DNA of 64,000 bases from assembly GCF_021018895.1 (NCBI RefSeq), contig NC_079378.1, forward strand, positions 11,343,501-11,407,500, written 5' to 3'. The translations under genes were made by a program, and so were the position numbers. The DNA is from Seriola aureovittata (Eukaryota; Chordata; Actinopteri; Carangiformes; Carangidae). Shown in pieces: positions 12,546-43,740 of the stretch (the first letter of the stretch is position 1; each line of letters starts with the position of its first letter). Under the pieces are notes generated by a model that was given only the letters and a program-made list of their open reading frames with translations, searched no databases and had not been told where the DNA came from.

Positions 12546-14339
12546 TAAGATTTTTCAATTGTGCCAGTTTATTTTCTTTTAGCTGTGATAGATACAAATG
12601 GTACAATGGCGGTCTGTATTTCCCCCAGTATTTGTCTTGGTAGAGTGATGTTTGAAATTAATTTCCAAACATAGCAAACAACTATAGACTGTGCTTGGCA
12701 GGACTCCACAATATCATCATCATCTCCACAACATTCTGGCAGGACTCAAATTATGAAACCATTTGGATACCAAACCTTTATGGATATGGATACATCACAT
12801 ACTTTGATACTGTATTATTTCAATCTACACTATAAAGGTGAAGAAGAAGAAGAAGGTAAAGAAAGGTAAATAAAACAAGTCAAGCTGTAAATGTAGTAAA
12901 GGATTACAACTCATCTTAAATACAACTGATCCAGAATTGGCCTTTTAAATATTTTTCCTTTTCCATAAATGTACTGACCATTTGTATGACAACATCACTG
13001 ATATGATTCATCTTCCATAATGAAGTTTTAGCACAAATTTATTTCTTTCACCTGATAGCGCTCATCTTTACCTCTGCAGCTTTGACACTTGTATTTAACC
13101 TCTCATGTCTCCCATGTAACACTCCAAACTCCCAACCTCAATCACCTCCATTGCTGAGGATTCAGCACCTAGGGACAGTGGAGAAAATGTATGTTTTATA
13201 CATTATACCATAACCCATCATAATATAAAGATATGGGCATGTAAGTCCTTTTTTCTTTTTTACACAACCACACATCACTAATACCAAGTGTGGATTCATG
13301 TCGTTCATCCTGACAGAATCTACAAATCATAAAACAAAAAAAAAAACAAAAAAAAACACTGTGTATATCTAACCTTAAACACAAGGCAGGCAACTCTCCT
13401 TTTTAAAACCGTACCTGTCCCAAGAGACATAAGATGGCATGATACATTAACTTCATAATAAATCATTTCACACAGAGAGGGCCTGGGATTTCACTACATT
13501 GTTTTGCTTTATTCCCAGGAATTAAAGGAGGAGATAAGAGGAAAAAAGGGTTTTCAGGATAATATTTCCCTGTGTGGACAGACCCATTGGGGGAAACATG
13601 TTGCAACACTTGAAACATACTGAGACATATACAAGCTTGCGCAGTAAGCTTTGCTATTTCATTGGCTTCAGTCCTGACAAAAACACTTGGGTAGACGTAA
13701 TATGAATACCATATGCATCTAATTCAGAGTCTAGCCTGGGATAACAAGTGGTCATTGTGATTTTTACATAATCATTATGTGGTAATCGATTTTTAAGTAC
13801 AAACTGATGATCTGAAAAGTCTACATGTTGATTTTGTTGACAGTACATATGAATTAACATGGTCTAACATGGGCTAAAGTGTCCAAAAATGACTGGTATG
13901 GACCAGTCCTGAAACATAGCAGGTTACTTCTGAAGTTACCAGAGGGTAAGATTGAAGAGCAGCTCAACTAAGTAGAAAAAAAATTGAGAAATTATACTTC
14001 TAAATTATCCTCCAGTGTTAAAGATTATGTGTGTGCATTAGAATTGGTCCAGATGTGGAAGTAGCATCTCACCGGCCACCATAGTTAGTTGTTGATGTTT
14101 AATTGAATGTAGGTTGGGAAATTGAGTGATCAAAATTCAATGTCAGGACAATTTCTGATGCCAGTGTTAATTTGACGTAGAATGCTGAAAACAGTTGTTG
14201 ATATTTTGTTGGTTTTGTGTTGATGAGTTACCAAAACCTTCATGCCAATGCTATCTTGACATAAAATCCATGTTCTGGTTGTGAGCAAAACTCCTAGTCT
14301 GCTAAATGTCACAATGTCAGTTAGCCAACATTGGGTTTT
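12546..14339. other. Intergenic DNA, nothing recognised
   Basis: AT-rich, with short A-runs near 13336-13358 and a GAA-rich stretch near 12840. The open frames are short and show no family resemblance. Confidence 0.5.
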
Positions 14340-14770
14340 GACATTTTGATTGAAATTCGAGAGAACACGATGACCTGGAATTCAGATGTCTCAGGCAGAA
14401 GTATTTATTGCAATCTTTGCACCAGAAAATTATGACATAATGATAATGATGTCAACCTGTAAATCAGAGTAGTGCCACACCAAGTTCTGAAAATGTCTTG
14501 TCTGACTACGGGTATATAATCCCAGGTTTGACATGGTTGCAACATTTTACCATACATCCATATACCTTACTCCATATAAGGTTAAACTTTATCCGAAACA
14601 TTCATGTGTGAAGATGCTATTGGTCACCAAAATCCACATTGTCACGTTCTTACCCAATAATATTACATGTGTCTTGTCCTTTTCCCTACTTAGCTCATCC
14701 TTGACAACAACTAGATTTGAACACAATGCTTTCCTTGTACCCCCTTATCTATAAGACCCTGAGTACCCTA
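14340..14770 (+). repeat. Dispersed repeat family E, copy 1 (possibly LTR-derived)
   Basis: Shares ordered blocks with 34232-34660: CAGATGTCT, GCAGAAG(T/C)ATTTATTG, the CAAGTTCTGAA/CCAGTTCTGAA block, and GTGTGAAGAT(G/T)CTATTGG followed by ACCAAA. The retroelement-LTR idea is inference from length and texture only. Confidence 0.45.
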
Positions 14771-17700
14771 GCTAAAAATGTCCTTCACAGACATCAACCT
14801 GATTTTCATTTCCAACCAAAAATGAGTCCAATGTCTTTCTGATGTTACCTTGACCTCCAGTGCCTGGCAGGAACACAATATGTAGTATTCACCAGAACTA
14901 CTTCGCTACATGGGAGGGCGATGCACAGCTTTCACATTAGTTTGTTAAGCAACAATTAATCGCAAAACTGAACTACCCCCTTTATAGGAAGATCACCAAT
15001 ACTGTTTATATATAGCTAGCTAAGTACAAGGAAAACAAGCAGAAAATTAAAGATGTCTGTCTTAGTACCCTGCATAATTAACATTAACAGAATTGGGCAA
15101 TTCAACTTTGCCATTTTGTGTTGCTAACAGTTAGCTAACCTGCGGCATTTACAAAGTCGATATTCCAACATTTTTTCGAAAACAACAACATCAACAACAA
15201 AAAACCGTTATGTTGTCAGTGATCTATAATTTCGGTGGTGTGAACATTTGGGGTTTTTGGGTTTGGATGATCTGCTAAGCTGCTGGCAGTTTTTGTCGGT
15301 TTGAACGACAACAAGTGAGGAGACAGGAGGGAGATTTGGAAGGGGGACTGAGAGCTTGAGTAGACGATGTTACCATGTGGTCCTAGTGCCTGCAGCTGTT
15401 TCTCTCTTTTAAAAAAAAACAAAAAAAAAACATTAGATTTCAGTCTGTAAAAAGTGTGTGTGTGTGTCCAATACTGCTCTCTGAGAAACTGCAGAGGACA
15501 TTTGCTCTGTGCACAACCCACCCTACCCCTGCTGTGTCCTGGAAAAATCAGAATACTAGATCATTTATAAGTTCACACCGAGTATATAAATCCCAGCACT
15601 ACTTTGGCGGTACATCAGACAAACAGTTGGGAGCCACAGATTTAATAAGATTGTAGAGCTCCAGATGACGAATATTATGCATACATTCTATGACCTTTTT
15701 TTATGATTTGCTTTTTGTTATGTTTGACAAGTGAACCTAAATCCAAGACACGGTATGGCATGGTACAAATGATCAAGTGAAGGCATCCCTGCTGTGAAAA
15801 GCACCCCCTGTACATTTGGCATAATTTGAACCCTAACCCTAACAAATCATCGCTCAAAGCTGAAGAACTCCAGCTGGTTTGAATGGTAGGTTGTGTTGTG
15901 AGCCATGGCAGACTGACAGTTGAGCTAGGCGTCATGTGGTGATCTTGGAGCACAAGGAGATATAGATTAGTTCAGAAAATAACATGGAAAACTCAGGGTA
16001 ACAAATCGAAGCGGCGGAGTACACTTGATACCAAACTGGCTGAAGTAAGGATCTTGTGAAGAGTGGATGAAGACAAAGATATTAAACTGGTCTGTAATGT
16101 TGGTCCACTCTTATTTTTGCTCACAGATAAGTCTAATGCGGGTAAGTTTCACAAAATTAACTGACTTTATTTTAAATCAAAAAGGTAAGACACCATACCC
16201 CCAGGCTAACTGAGGCCTAAGACCAATGTTACCATGGTAACAATCAGTGACACCCACAACAAAAATCAGGAAGACATGGCTAATCATTTTTGGTTTGCTG
16301 AGATTCATGAAGTCACAGAACAGTAAATAAGCGTAAATAAGCTGCAAGGAGCCAAATAGTCTGAAACAAAAGTGAAAAGTCAGCATTAGATGATTGTGAC
16401 CAAAAACATCACCACTGCAGCCCCTTTGTCCTTCTCAATGGAGAAGTAAGCTAATAACACCCATCTAGTTCCTTCCTCACAACAGGCACCCCTGTCAGTT
16501 TATGGCTCTGTGTAGGTGGAAGAAATGTTCCTCCATGTTCCACAATTCATGTTGCTGAATCTTGCCTCAGTAAATCTACAAAGCATAAGCTTACCAGAAC
16601 CCGCACTTCCCAAGGGCCTGAGCTGAACAGCCACATAGGCTGAGATGCAGCATTCCAGATTTACAAGATTTCCTTCCCGTTACATTCAGACACAGAGCCA
16701 ATGGTGCAAAGCAGATGTGAATTAGATTTATGAGAGTGGAGTTTATATGAAAAACTTCAAAAATATGACCAGTACAATAAACCAAAACATGTTCAATTTT
16801 TGCAAGTGTTTATGTAAAAGTGTAGAAATTAGCAATATTTTCAAATTGAACAAAAGTGCTGTTTAAACCGCATACCTTTACATGAGCTTGATACATATAT
16901 AACTGTGTAAAAATTCTCTCAATGATCATTTTATAGCCATTGTCTTTATGAGATTGGTAAAGCAAATTCAAAAATTCTTTCAGTGTCCAATGATATGCCT
17001 TGATCACTGGCACCAGCATTAACTGACACCAAATAACCCAATCAGAGCCTTGAGCTTGTCACCATAAAACTTGTAGTGAATCACAAAATGCTGCCAGTTT
17101 AATATAAACCTCAATTCAGTTAAAAATGCCATCATCTTTAGCTTCTTGCTGCATGTGGGTGGTGTAACAGGCACATTGGTGGATATAAAAATTACACTTT
17201 GAGGACTTTGATATGGTATTAATGAAGCCTCTGGATCCTAAACACTCCATGCTTCAGATTCATAGGAAAACGCTGGCAACAGATTTAGAGTCAGTCTGAT
17301 TTTGATGACACGGTGAGAAATCATGAAAACTGTGAATGAAAGCACAAAACATTTTAGTAAAAGCCACTGTTTATTGACTTATTTGTTTGCCATCTTGTAG
17401 AAAGGGCACACAATGTAACAACAATGTAATAACTTAAACACTATATAAATAAAAATGTCCTGGGCATGATTTGGAGGAAATGTATTTATCTGTCAGGCTG
17501 GACTGGGAAAAACACTTTGGATGCAAATGATAAAAGATATATGCAAATGATAAAGACGATACAGTGCTAAAGCTAAAGATTGTAACTTGGGATGTTTATT
17601 TCCTAATATTTGCTCTATTTCTGTTTAAAATAACCAGCAGAGAAAAGTTGTTTTTCTGAGACTGCTTCCCAAATAAACCTCTAAAATGAACCAATACCAG

Positions 17701-18271
17701 ACTATAGATTTAATATAAGGTTTTTTGGTAAACTGACATTTCTGATTGCTGGCAGTCAAATATTTATGAAAAAGGTTTTCAGTTCTACTCAGGAACTTGC
17801 AGAACAACTTGACAATGTGTTCATACTGTAAAATTAGCGTTAATGGTTAACTCTGGGTTAACTTGCAAAAAGTGAATGTAGTACAAAGTCTATAGCTGTT
17901 CATTACCAAAAGCTGCTTCATATTCAGAAATATGTTAAATATGTGTAAATCTTTTTGTTCTTTGTCTTTAAGACGTATGAGTGAATTTGAAATAAATCTA
18001 AAACAAAAACCGTCACACCATCCTGTATGGAACAGCTGAGATATATAAATTCAAACAAGCTTCTCTGTATAACCACTAATGCTGATGTTTTTACTATGAA
18101 AAATTGAAAGTTGCTTGTAAGAGCAGTCTGAGGTAAAAGCTGTTCACCTGACAGCTAAAAAACCCCAAGAATTAGGTTCTGGTATCAATAGAAAGGTTTG
18201 GCAGTGGACCCACACATTTGGATCTACCAGTAATTTAATTTTGAGTGCTCATAAAGTAATAGTTTTTAATG
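14771..18271. other. Intergenic DNA between two convergent genes
   Basis: No coding exon or RNA gene recognised. Short A/T runs occur near 15408-15431, and CCCTAACCCTAAC occurs once at about 15831-15843. The frame at 15216-15521 (minus) lacks any supporting similarity. Confidence 0.5.
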
Positions 18272-18584
18272 TTTATTAGTTATTAACAATTTAAAAAAAT
18301 GTTTTCACTTAATTTCCTTTTTTATCCGGTGGGGGTGGTGTGAGGATGCCTGACAGAGAACTGAGCTCTACATGTTCTAGTGAAAAGAAATATATTATCT
18401 TTGCATACCTGTGTCACAATATCCTCATAAAACATTTGTTAACCATGTTGACAAGTTGAGAGGGACAGCACTTTTGTAAGTGTCTGAGAGTTGCATTATT
18501 GCCAGAAATAAGGCACTACAGAGCATGTACATGTGTGTGTGTGAGTGTGTTTTGTTTGCATGTTCCTTAGATGTGGGTCAATCT
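18272..18584 (-). other. p4ha2: Probable 3' UTR of p4ha2
   Basis: Runs from the p4ha2 stop to a minus-strand AATAAA (plus-strand TTTATT 18272-18277). It includes a short CA/GT-rich stretch near 18530-18550. The end is inferred from the hexamer only; more distal hexamers exist. Confidence 0.4.
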
Positions 18585-35473
<16,889 letters not shown>

Positions 35474-35491
35474 TCTGTCTTTTTCAATAAC

Positions 35492-37635
35492 CTGCAATGA
35501 CAAACATTATCACATCACGTATCACACGATCTGAGCTCATTTAATTTTCATGTCGTAAAATACTCCTGTGTAGCAGGCCAGTTGGTTATTATTCATTAGG
35601 CCAATGAACAAATTGTGCCAGACAGTGTTAAACACATGGGGACATTTTTACCCATTATTGATTGAGTGTATGTTCATGTTTTTCCATACAGGTCCCTCTT
35701 TAATATTTCAATACTTCATACCATGTCCATCCAAAAGTTGGCACTGTGCTTTGCTTTCATATTGGCTGACAAACACTATTTTGATCACAATATGTGGTTC
35801 TGTCTTATTCTTAAACAACACATAAAAATTAACTTGCAGTTTGTATTACCCTGAGTCAACAGTTTATGCAATGATGCTGGGTTTCCATACTAAATCAACT
35901 GATGGTCTAACAATATTCAAACTTTCCAGTATGTTTCCTACAAATGAGTCACCAGTGCCTGCTGGGAGGCAAGCTGTCATCTTGGCCTCTATGCCCGGTT
36001 CTCATTATGAAAGAATAATAAAAGGACATTGTGGGGAAAAAAATTGTGTTTTTTGTAATAAAACATTTTGTTTCTACATTGCAGAATATATGTAGGAACC
36101 TTCATATTATAAAATCACAAAGCACAACAAAACATCTGGTTCATGCAAGGTCAGTTCATTTTCTTTTTCCATGTTCTAGTCTGGAACTCAACATGGCCTC
36201 CAGATACCTAATAAAAAAATTTTGTGACTAATGAAAGGACTAAATAAAAATCCGTGCCAAGTGTAATAGTATTATAAACCAGAGCTGGCACTGCAGAAAC
36301 TCTCAAGTAATTTTCTTTCAGAATGTTAACGTCAATTCAACCATAACAGGTTATATCTTTCACATACTAAACCTGCAATCAAAGATCTACTTGACATATT
36401 TAACATATGACTTCATTAATAATTATTAGAAAATAGTCACTAAACAGCAAGTTAGATTGCTATCACTGGCAGTTTCAGTTCAAACAGCTATGAAAAGCCC
36501 ATAATTCTACATTTAATGATGATTTTTAGGATGTTATTGTCAGAGGCTGCCACGTTGCTTTAACAAACATTCATTCTTTCAAATGAGTAATAGTGTTATC
36601 TAGGGCGAAAGGAACATTAGCTGCGTGGACTTTCAGCTACTGCGGAGCCAACAACAGATCTGAGGCTGAAAAAACAAGACTACACAATGACGTATCACCT
36701 GGCAGAAACTTCCTGTTCACAGTCCGGCACTGAGGCCTTGCTTTGTTTGTGAGAGTGACACTGCTCCACTTTCTCCTCTTGGATTTCGTCTAATTCTACT
36801 TTACCACATCACTTCTCAGTTAATGACTGCTTTCTGTTGACTGTGTGCACAAACAGCATTTAGAAATACATACTTCCAAATGCCAGCACACGCACGTACA
36901 CGCGCACACATACTTCTTTCTGCATCAGTATCTAATCAACAGCTTAGTGGGACAGAGGATCTGAAGCTGAAAAGTGGCACCTTGATTGTTAGTGTGTTAG
37001 AGAGGAATCTGCTCTAGGTGAAAAAGAAATAATTTCACTTACATGACTGACAAAATACAAGTCAACTTTCTGTTGTTGTCAAAATTAGTTAATGCATTAA
37101 GCGGAAACATTTAACATGAACCTGAGGACACCAGGACACCAACATAATGTCAAAGAGGAAGTGAGTCACCAACATGCAGAGTACATTTCCAGGACAAAAT
37201 GTCAGTGAACATGCTTCAGGGAAAAAATTTGAACAAAAGCACAACTGTCTGCCAATGACATTATCAGAGTTCAGTGGATCATTTGTAAAGCAAAACATAT
37301 TGGAAGATAGAATTTCATTTATTAGTGCCAAATGGACACTTTTAATGAAACAAACATCCAAGACAACATGGTACTAACTAACAGTATTATTGGTGAAGGG
37401 TTGGAAATGGCTTTAAAGCATACAGCAAGTCACTGTTAATTCAAGTTCCACTTTCCAGAGTGTTTCAGTCTTGCATGTCTCACATAAGGGATCTTCATTT
37501 TGAATGTTTTTTTTCCTAACAGATAGCCGATGCTCGATAACCACCAATAACCGGTAACCTGCAGGATTAAATTGTAGGCTGCTATTTAGAATAGACTGAG
37601 AGTGTCTGTAATTTATTTATACAAAAAATACCAAT
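35492..37635. other. Region upstream of p4ha2 coding start, no gene recognised
   Basis: Mostly AT-rich. One spot could hold a non-coding first exon of p4ha2 on the minus strand: about 36700-36840, ending at a possible donor (CTGCCAG followed by GTGATA). There is no independent support. Confidence 0.3.
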
Positions 37636-37835
37636 ACACAGCGGTTAAAGTGGACCGGAACAATCCAGAATGTCTGAGCAGAGAGCGAGACAGGTGAGTG
37701 TGCACACAGTTCTTTTAACTTCATTGTTGCAGAAGAAGCAGCATCCCGCTGATCCAGGAACACATGAAAAGCTTTGCGTTAAAAATTCATGAAGTGAAGA
37801 TCAGTTCTACGCACGAAAAAAAAGAGCAGAATCAT
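37636..37835 (+). repeat. Dispersed repeat family D, copy 2
   Basis: Partner of 8742-9066, shorter because it lacks the CA repeat. Shared ordered blocks include GGTTAAAGTGG, GAGCGAGACAG, TCTTTTAACTTCATTGTTGC and GATCCAGGAACACATG. Confidence 0.7.
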
Positions 37836-40800
37836 TTGACCTGCGCAGAGAAATGTGCTTCTGGTGTGAACAGCCAGACTACTGCTTGCGTGACATAGTT
37901 GGACTGGCATTAAACCTCAAAATAAAAAAATTAAAAAATCAGCACAGTGGTCAGCTTTTCTTCAGTTTTTTATACAGAAGTAGCAACATTTCGACATGCT
38001 GTGGGGTTAGTCTGATGTGCAGTCTGTTAACTGTGAGACCTGTGGCAGTGAATACCCGCTCAGAGGGAACAGAAGTCCCTGGACATTCAACGTATTATGG
38101 TTAAGCAGTTAATTATGAACAACACTATCTTACATGAAAACAAGGTTGTTTTTTTTTTAAATAGCCATCTGATGAATCTTAAGAAGAACTACAAAAAAAG
38201 ACCAAAAACCTCACAAATATTTTGATCAACAAACCTGCTCTTAGTAATTGTGTTGGTGAAACGAAAGGACTCGTTTTCTGCATTCTCTTTGACTCTCACA
38301 TTTCAGCTTCATCATTTACAATTATAGTTATTTTTGCTGGACTTCACCACATTGGGTTTGAGTATATTGGTCAGTGCCTGTGTATCAAACATTTGAGAAT
38401 ACGACTGGACGGAAATTCACACACCAACACATATTTGGTGTTACTTTTTGGCCTAGGAGTAAAAGCACATCAACTTCACATAGAAATGTCATCCTCTCTC
38501 CTCCACGGTGGTGGAGAGCTGCAGAGCTGTCCTAACTTGTTGGAAGCTGCCAGAAGGTATGAAAGGACAAACATACTCACGCAGTCCACAGATATAGAAA
38601 TGAATGACACTACTATTAAATCAGCCTCTTCGCCTCCTCGAATATACTGAGTGGATTAAAGCTTTTGATGTGCCTGCTTGGCCTTATTATTACAAATTAC
38701 GATAAATTAAACACAAGAAAATACAACTTCAACATGGAACTGGCTTCTATGCCATGCATACTAATTAATTTCCCACCATCTAACGTAATTACTGAGAAGA
38801 CTACACAAATATTGGTTATGCATGCATGAGTGTTTTGATTAGTTGGATTGGGTGCACATAGCGCACGGATGGGACTCGACCACGGAAGCAGAAAATCAGT
38901 GCCTAAGCTTCCTACATAATGAACGACGCCCAAATATGCATACTGGCTGAGGCTGAACTCAAAACATAGGTTAACTAAACAGTAATTTGGGTGTGATTTG
39001 CATTTGTTGATGTAAAAATATTTTCAGACTTCAACTGTGTGCAAATGGTGCTATTTCCTGTTATTTTCCTGCATTAAATTTGGAAGAATCAGCTAGTCAG
39101 TCTTTTGTGTTGAGTGTACACCAGAACCAGTGAAGAAAAAGACACCACAGATTTCACTTCGGTGCCATAAACAGAGATATCCTTCACTCTCAGGTGAGAA
39201 CTTCTACTCCTTGCTAACAAAAGGTTCATTAATCACTCCCAAGTCCCTTTCTCTGGGAAATGTATTCCTACTGGTACTAATTCAGCTTCCAGTGCGTTAG
39301 GTAGGAGGGCATTTGTTTTACTTGGTGAGTGCCAGCCCAGATAACTATTACCACAGTCCTAAACTACAAATAGCAGGACCAAAGCTCTCTCCTTGTAATT
39401 TACAGCCTGTGTGATTGCCCAGCCCAAACACAGTCTTACTTGTTGTTGCAGGCCGTAACACCCGTCACATTCCTGGCAAGGGGCCTGTTACATTTAGTAC
39501 CCAAGTCTTGACCCTTGCATGGCATTTCTGGCAAATGTGGGGAATAGCACTCAGGAGAGGACAGGACAGGATCTATATACGATAGGTCATCAGAGGACAG
39601 AACTGGACAGTGTTTTTTATCCACCCTCTCCTCAAATTGAAAAAAAGGATAGTCTGTACTCTGTTCTCTTTGACTCTGATGATTCTACTACAGAGAATTA
39701 GTTCTTTTTATACGCAGCAAAGACTTTCTTAAACATCAAAGTGTGTCATTTGTGGTGTTTGGCATTTTCAGTCACTGTGACAACATTTAGTTATTTGTTA
39801 ATTGGTTAACAAGTGAGTACAGTGTTAAGCAGTGTTCTGCTGTGACAAAATCTGCTCTTTTTTCACCAACTTCTGTATTTTTTTCAGATGACTGTTATTT
39901 ACATGGAGGTTTGGTTCCATGAGAGAGATAAGGAACACACACTCTCTTGCAAAGCTGTCAGGATCCAAGGTCTGTAATGGGGAAGGGGTCACTTTAGAGC
40001 AAAAGTTTACTCAGGGAGTAAAATCTCCATCTGTAGTTATCTTGTTTAGTTCTACTGGACTGCACTTCACTTCACTTCAACATATCCACAGACAAAAACC
40101 TGGCTGGTCCGAGCAGCAGCTGTCTTGGGTCACACAAGTGCCAACTGGGGAAGTTATTAAAACACATTTCATTGTTAGTTTTGAGGGAAAACAGATTAAA
40201 ACATGTGTCAAGAAAAAAGGACAAAACTGATCTTTATCACCTTTTTCTCCCATGGTAGTTTGAAAAATATGATTTCATAAGAAATGCAAACGAGTGCAAT
40301 GCCAAAAAGTAGAAAGTACTTACACTGATGTAAGTAACAGAGCGACATCAACGCAAGTGAAGCAACAGTTATAGGAAATGTGTTTTATAAACTAAATTTG
40401 TCATTCAGAATCAAATCTACAAAATATAATTAATGTGTAGGACGTGGGATAGTTCAGGGAAATGATCAAGATAAAGAACACCAGGAGGATGAGGCATATG
40501 AAAAAACTGAACCGCAGCCTGACTCTTGCTTCACTGGAAAATCCAACGCATTCAAACAGATAACAATGTCCCTGTACACCCAAAAGTGATTCCCAGAACA
40601 AAATATGGAGCTATTTACCTCACACATGACTGTCTGACAAAGCCAGACATTCAAACTCACTCCTATTTCTCTTTGCAAAAGCTGTTACCGAGTGTAGAAA
40701 AAACATCCTGCTTGGGGGCTTTTTTATCATGGCAGTTTACAAGGTTTCTATATTACATTTTGGCAGCGAAGACCTAATACCAGTATTTTGGTAGAGCTAA

Positions 40801-41742
40801 CATGGAGTAAAATACTGTAGTCCTCATAATTCAGATGAGATGCTTGCCAATTCCTTGCACACTGTGAAGGCTGCATATGGTGCAAAGAGATAAGCAACAA
40901 ATGGTCGATGCTGAACAGGTATTTTTTTGACTGATGTCAATCAGTAAACAGGGCTGGCATGTACTCCCCACGCAAAGCCATAGACAAAATACAGAGTCAT
41001 GTAATCATGCAAATACACAAGAGCACAGTGATTCATGCATGTTACGTAGCCACATACAATCTGTGCATGTACAGTTATCCACAGGCCGTGAACATGCTCA
41101 GGCAATCACTGCCTGCCACTCTCGAAGCTTTAACTGTCCTCGAGCAAAGAAAACAATTTCAAACTCAAACTTGTCGTTGCTGTTGCCACGTGCAATTTCA
41201 GTTTAATCCTTGGGTAGAACAACAACTGTTCCTCCACAGTTAGACTATAATTAGATCAATGTGATGCTCTGAGGCGTCATTGCCAGCGAAATTTTGATTG
41301 ATTATTTGATAAGACAAATGATGTCCTGAAGTTCATTCACTCTTTAGGCAATGTTACACCAAGTGTACAAAAAACTGTTCTGACTTTCACTTCCACTGAA
41401 CATCACATGATGGGTGAGCAAAGAGCATAATTTCTAGTTTTTGAAGCAATTTCCTAACCCTACACAGCCAACCAGCCAACCAATAAAAACACTTATTGTG
41501 GCTTTTTAGTCTGTCCCTGGGACAAAGGAAGTGATTATTTCCACAGGGTTTAGCTGACCCTGTACACTAGGAAATATCAGGAAGGAAGAGCAGTGTAGTA
41601 AATCTCTGTGTATGGCAAAAAATTAAAAAAAAAAGATCCTTCCAAGACTTCTGCTGACCATATGTAGTTGATGGAAAAGCAAATATGTCTCAGATGCAAT
41701 GAGAGATGAAAAACATTTGAAGCCACGTTGTTGGTAAAATAA
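37836..41742. other. Intergenic DNA, nothing recognised
   Basis: The family D element may continue to about 38100 (moderately CpG-containing). The longest open frame in the window (38222-38650, 142 codons, plus) lies here; it has no recognisable domain. Confidence 0.4.

Positions 41743-41767
<25 letters not shown>
41743..41767 (+). repeat. Poly(T) run
   Basis: 25 consecutive T. Confidence 0.9.
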
Positions 41768-41773
<6 letters not shown>

Positions 41774-42634
41774 ATCAATATTACTTAAAGCGGAAACCAT
41801 GCTCATGTAGCAGGCAGACTATCTAAACACCAGTAATCTGTAACCAAAATGCTGTTGCCAATTCAACCTATTCATACCACACAGTCCCGGTTTACAGAGT
41901 GTGCCTCATTTCAGACTAAGCATTAACATTAAGAGACAGACGGGCTCAAAGATCCATGCATATGCAAGCATAAATATGGACATGAGCACAAACACAAACA
42001 CACAAATACACAAATACTCAAAGACACACACACACACAGGTTTTCTTTAAGTGCAAGAGTACACAAACACACCATCCACTCCATCCAAAAATCTCTGTGG
42101 TATGTAAACACTGAATGCTTGTACAAATAACATTCAATAAAACAAGAAACAAATGTTGTAATAAGTATAAATATCCCAGGCATTTAGACAAGTATTGCTT
42201 CAATGTTTAGAATAAAGAGACATAAACAAACTGGACAGTGGCTGCAATAAGGAAAAGAAGGTAGACTGTGAGAAGGGGAGCTCATCAGACAGAGACAACT
42301 GTAAGTAATAACTTCATTAAGCCAATCTATGTCCTACCTGTGTCTCGCATAGCCTGAGTGTGCATGCTGCCTGCTGCAGATTTAATGCACCCCATTTATA
42401 ATGGCTGCCACCTACAATTACTACCATTGTGCTACATAAACATCCCTGCAGGGCATCGCTCACCTGGCATGCCTCCAACATTTTATACTGGGCCTGATTG
42501 TTCATTTGGCATTTTGTACTATTTGCAGAGGGTGGACAAAACCAATGTCTTTTCTTTTGGAGCTTTTTACCTACGAACTAACCAACCTTTGTGGTTGATC
42601 AACCACTGTGAACTCGCTCAGATTAAAGGGTCAG

Positions 42635-42970
42635 TTCTAGAGCTGAAACAATTAGTCAATTATTCAACAAGAAGACTGATGGGAAATTAAATGACAACTA
42701 TTTAGAAAAATGATTAATCGCTTAAGTCAATCCTCACTCAGCGAGGCAAAACATTCTCTCGTTCCAGCTTCTCCAATGTCAGAAATTACTGTTTGTCTTT
42801 GACTTGAGACAAAGTAAAATGAATGTCTTTTTAGATAGGTGATCAGACAAAACAGGACATTTGAAGGCTTGAAGGCTTTACCTTCTCGCAGTTTAATGAC
42901 TGATTAATTGAGAAAATAATCAGCAGGTTAGACAATAATGGCAATAATCATCAGTTGAAGCCCTGTTATA
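42635..42970 (+). repeat. TTAATCGATTAATC-type repeat, copy 2
   Basis: Starts near TCTAGAGCTGAAACAATTAG and ends near CATCAGTTGAAGCCCTG. It includes GATTAATCGCTTAAGTCAAT, GTTCCAGCTTCTCCAATGTC and GACTGATTAATTGAG. The most complete copy in the window. Confidence 0.65.
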
Positions 42971-43009
42971 TTCCCACGACTAGATACCAGCTATAGTAGT
43001 ATCAAATCA

Positions 43010-43240
43010 AACCTCTACTGGTATCTAGTTATGAGAATATGTTACGGTTTGAGACATCTGGAGCTTGAAAAAAATTTATTAGCAATTGTTTGGACAATCA
43101 GGACCTTATGTCTGTTTGAAGCAAATATGCAAAAACAGTTGTTGGTTCCAGGTTCTCTGATGTGAGAATTTGATGCTTTTATAGGTCATACATTACAGAT
43201 AAAACAAATGATTAAGCAGATGAATCAATAATCATTAACT
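43010..43240 (+). repeat. TTAATCGATTAATC-type repeat, copy 3 (partial)
   Basis: GGTTCCAGGTTCTCTGATGT, GAATTTGATGC and ATGAATCAATAATC are diverged versions of blocks in the adjacent copy 2, in the same orientation. Confidence 0.45.
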
Positions 43241-43254
43241 CTGAATGTTTGTCA

Positions 43255-43740
43255 ATTGAAGTTGGGTAAAATTGGGTCTGAGCGGCAGCAAAAACGTGAG
43301 CCTCGTCTTGCTGACCCTGGATCTGCTCATCATCTCCAGCTGGAGAGTAGCCGTGCCGGTGACGTCAGCCCCAAGACAGTTGTTTCTAGAAATTCCCAAC
43401 ACTGTAGCTCTTTGAGTCCACGGACTCTCCTGAACTGCGAGCTGCAGGCTTCATGCGCTGAGATTTATATTAACTGCACCAAAATACAAAAAAATGACGT
43501 CATTGTAACTTAAGAGAGTGAGCGAAATCAACAATGTCATGTGCGCAACACCGTCGGAGATGCTCGGCCACAAAGTTTGTGCAAACTTTCAAAAACTTTC
43601 TCCCGTTTCGCTGAGAAACATTGCTAGCCGATGCTCCCATTACAATGTAACAAACATGTCGGAAATAAACACATACATCAAGAAATATCTAGCAGTTGTA
43701 ACGTTACCTTCTTGCTGCCACACATCTCTAGCGTGACTCC
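43255..43740. promoter_or_regulatory. CpG-containing block with two full CRE palindromes
   Basis: TGACGTCA occurs at 43360-43367 and 43495-43502 in a locally CG-richer stretch. The following DNA (GCTAGCCGATGCTCCCATTA, ACGTTACCTT) has the texture of a fish DNA transposon, so the CREs may be carried by an element. No gene start recognised. Confidence 0.3.

Noticed and set aside
15216..15521. Minus-strand frame starting MGCAQSK, like an N-myristoylation signal
   Set aside because: The rest of the frame is low complexity with Lys/Phe runs from A/T tracts, and there is no exon structure.
15829..15843. Telomere-like CCCTAACCCTAAC
   Set aside because: Two units only, inside unique-looking DNA; too short to be an interstitial telomeric array.
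38222..38650. Longest ATG open frame in the window (142 codons, plus strand)
   Set aside because: No recognisable domain, no splice or promoter context, and a frame of this length is not unusual in 64 kb of AT-rich DNA read in six frames.
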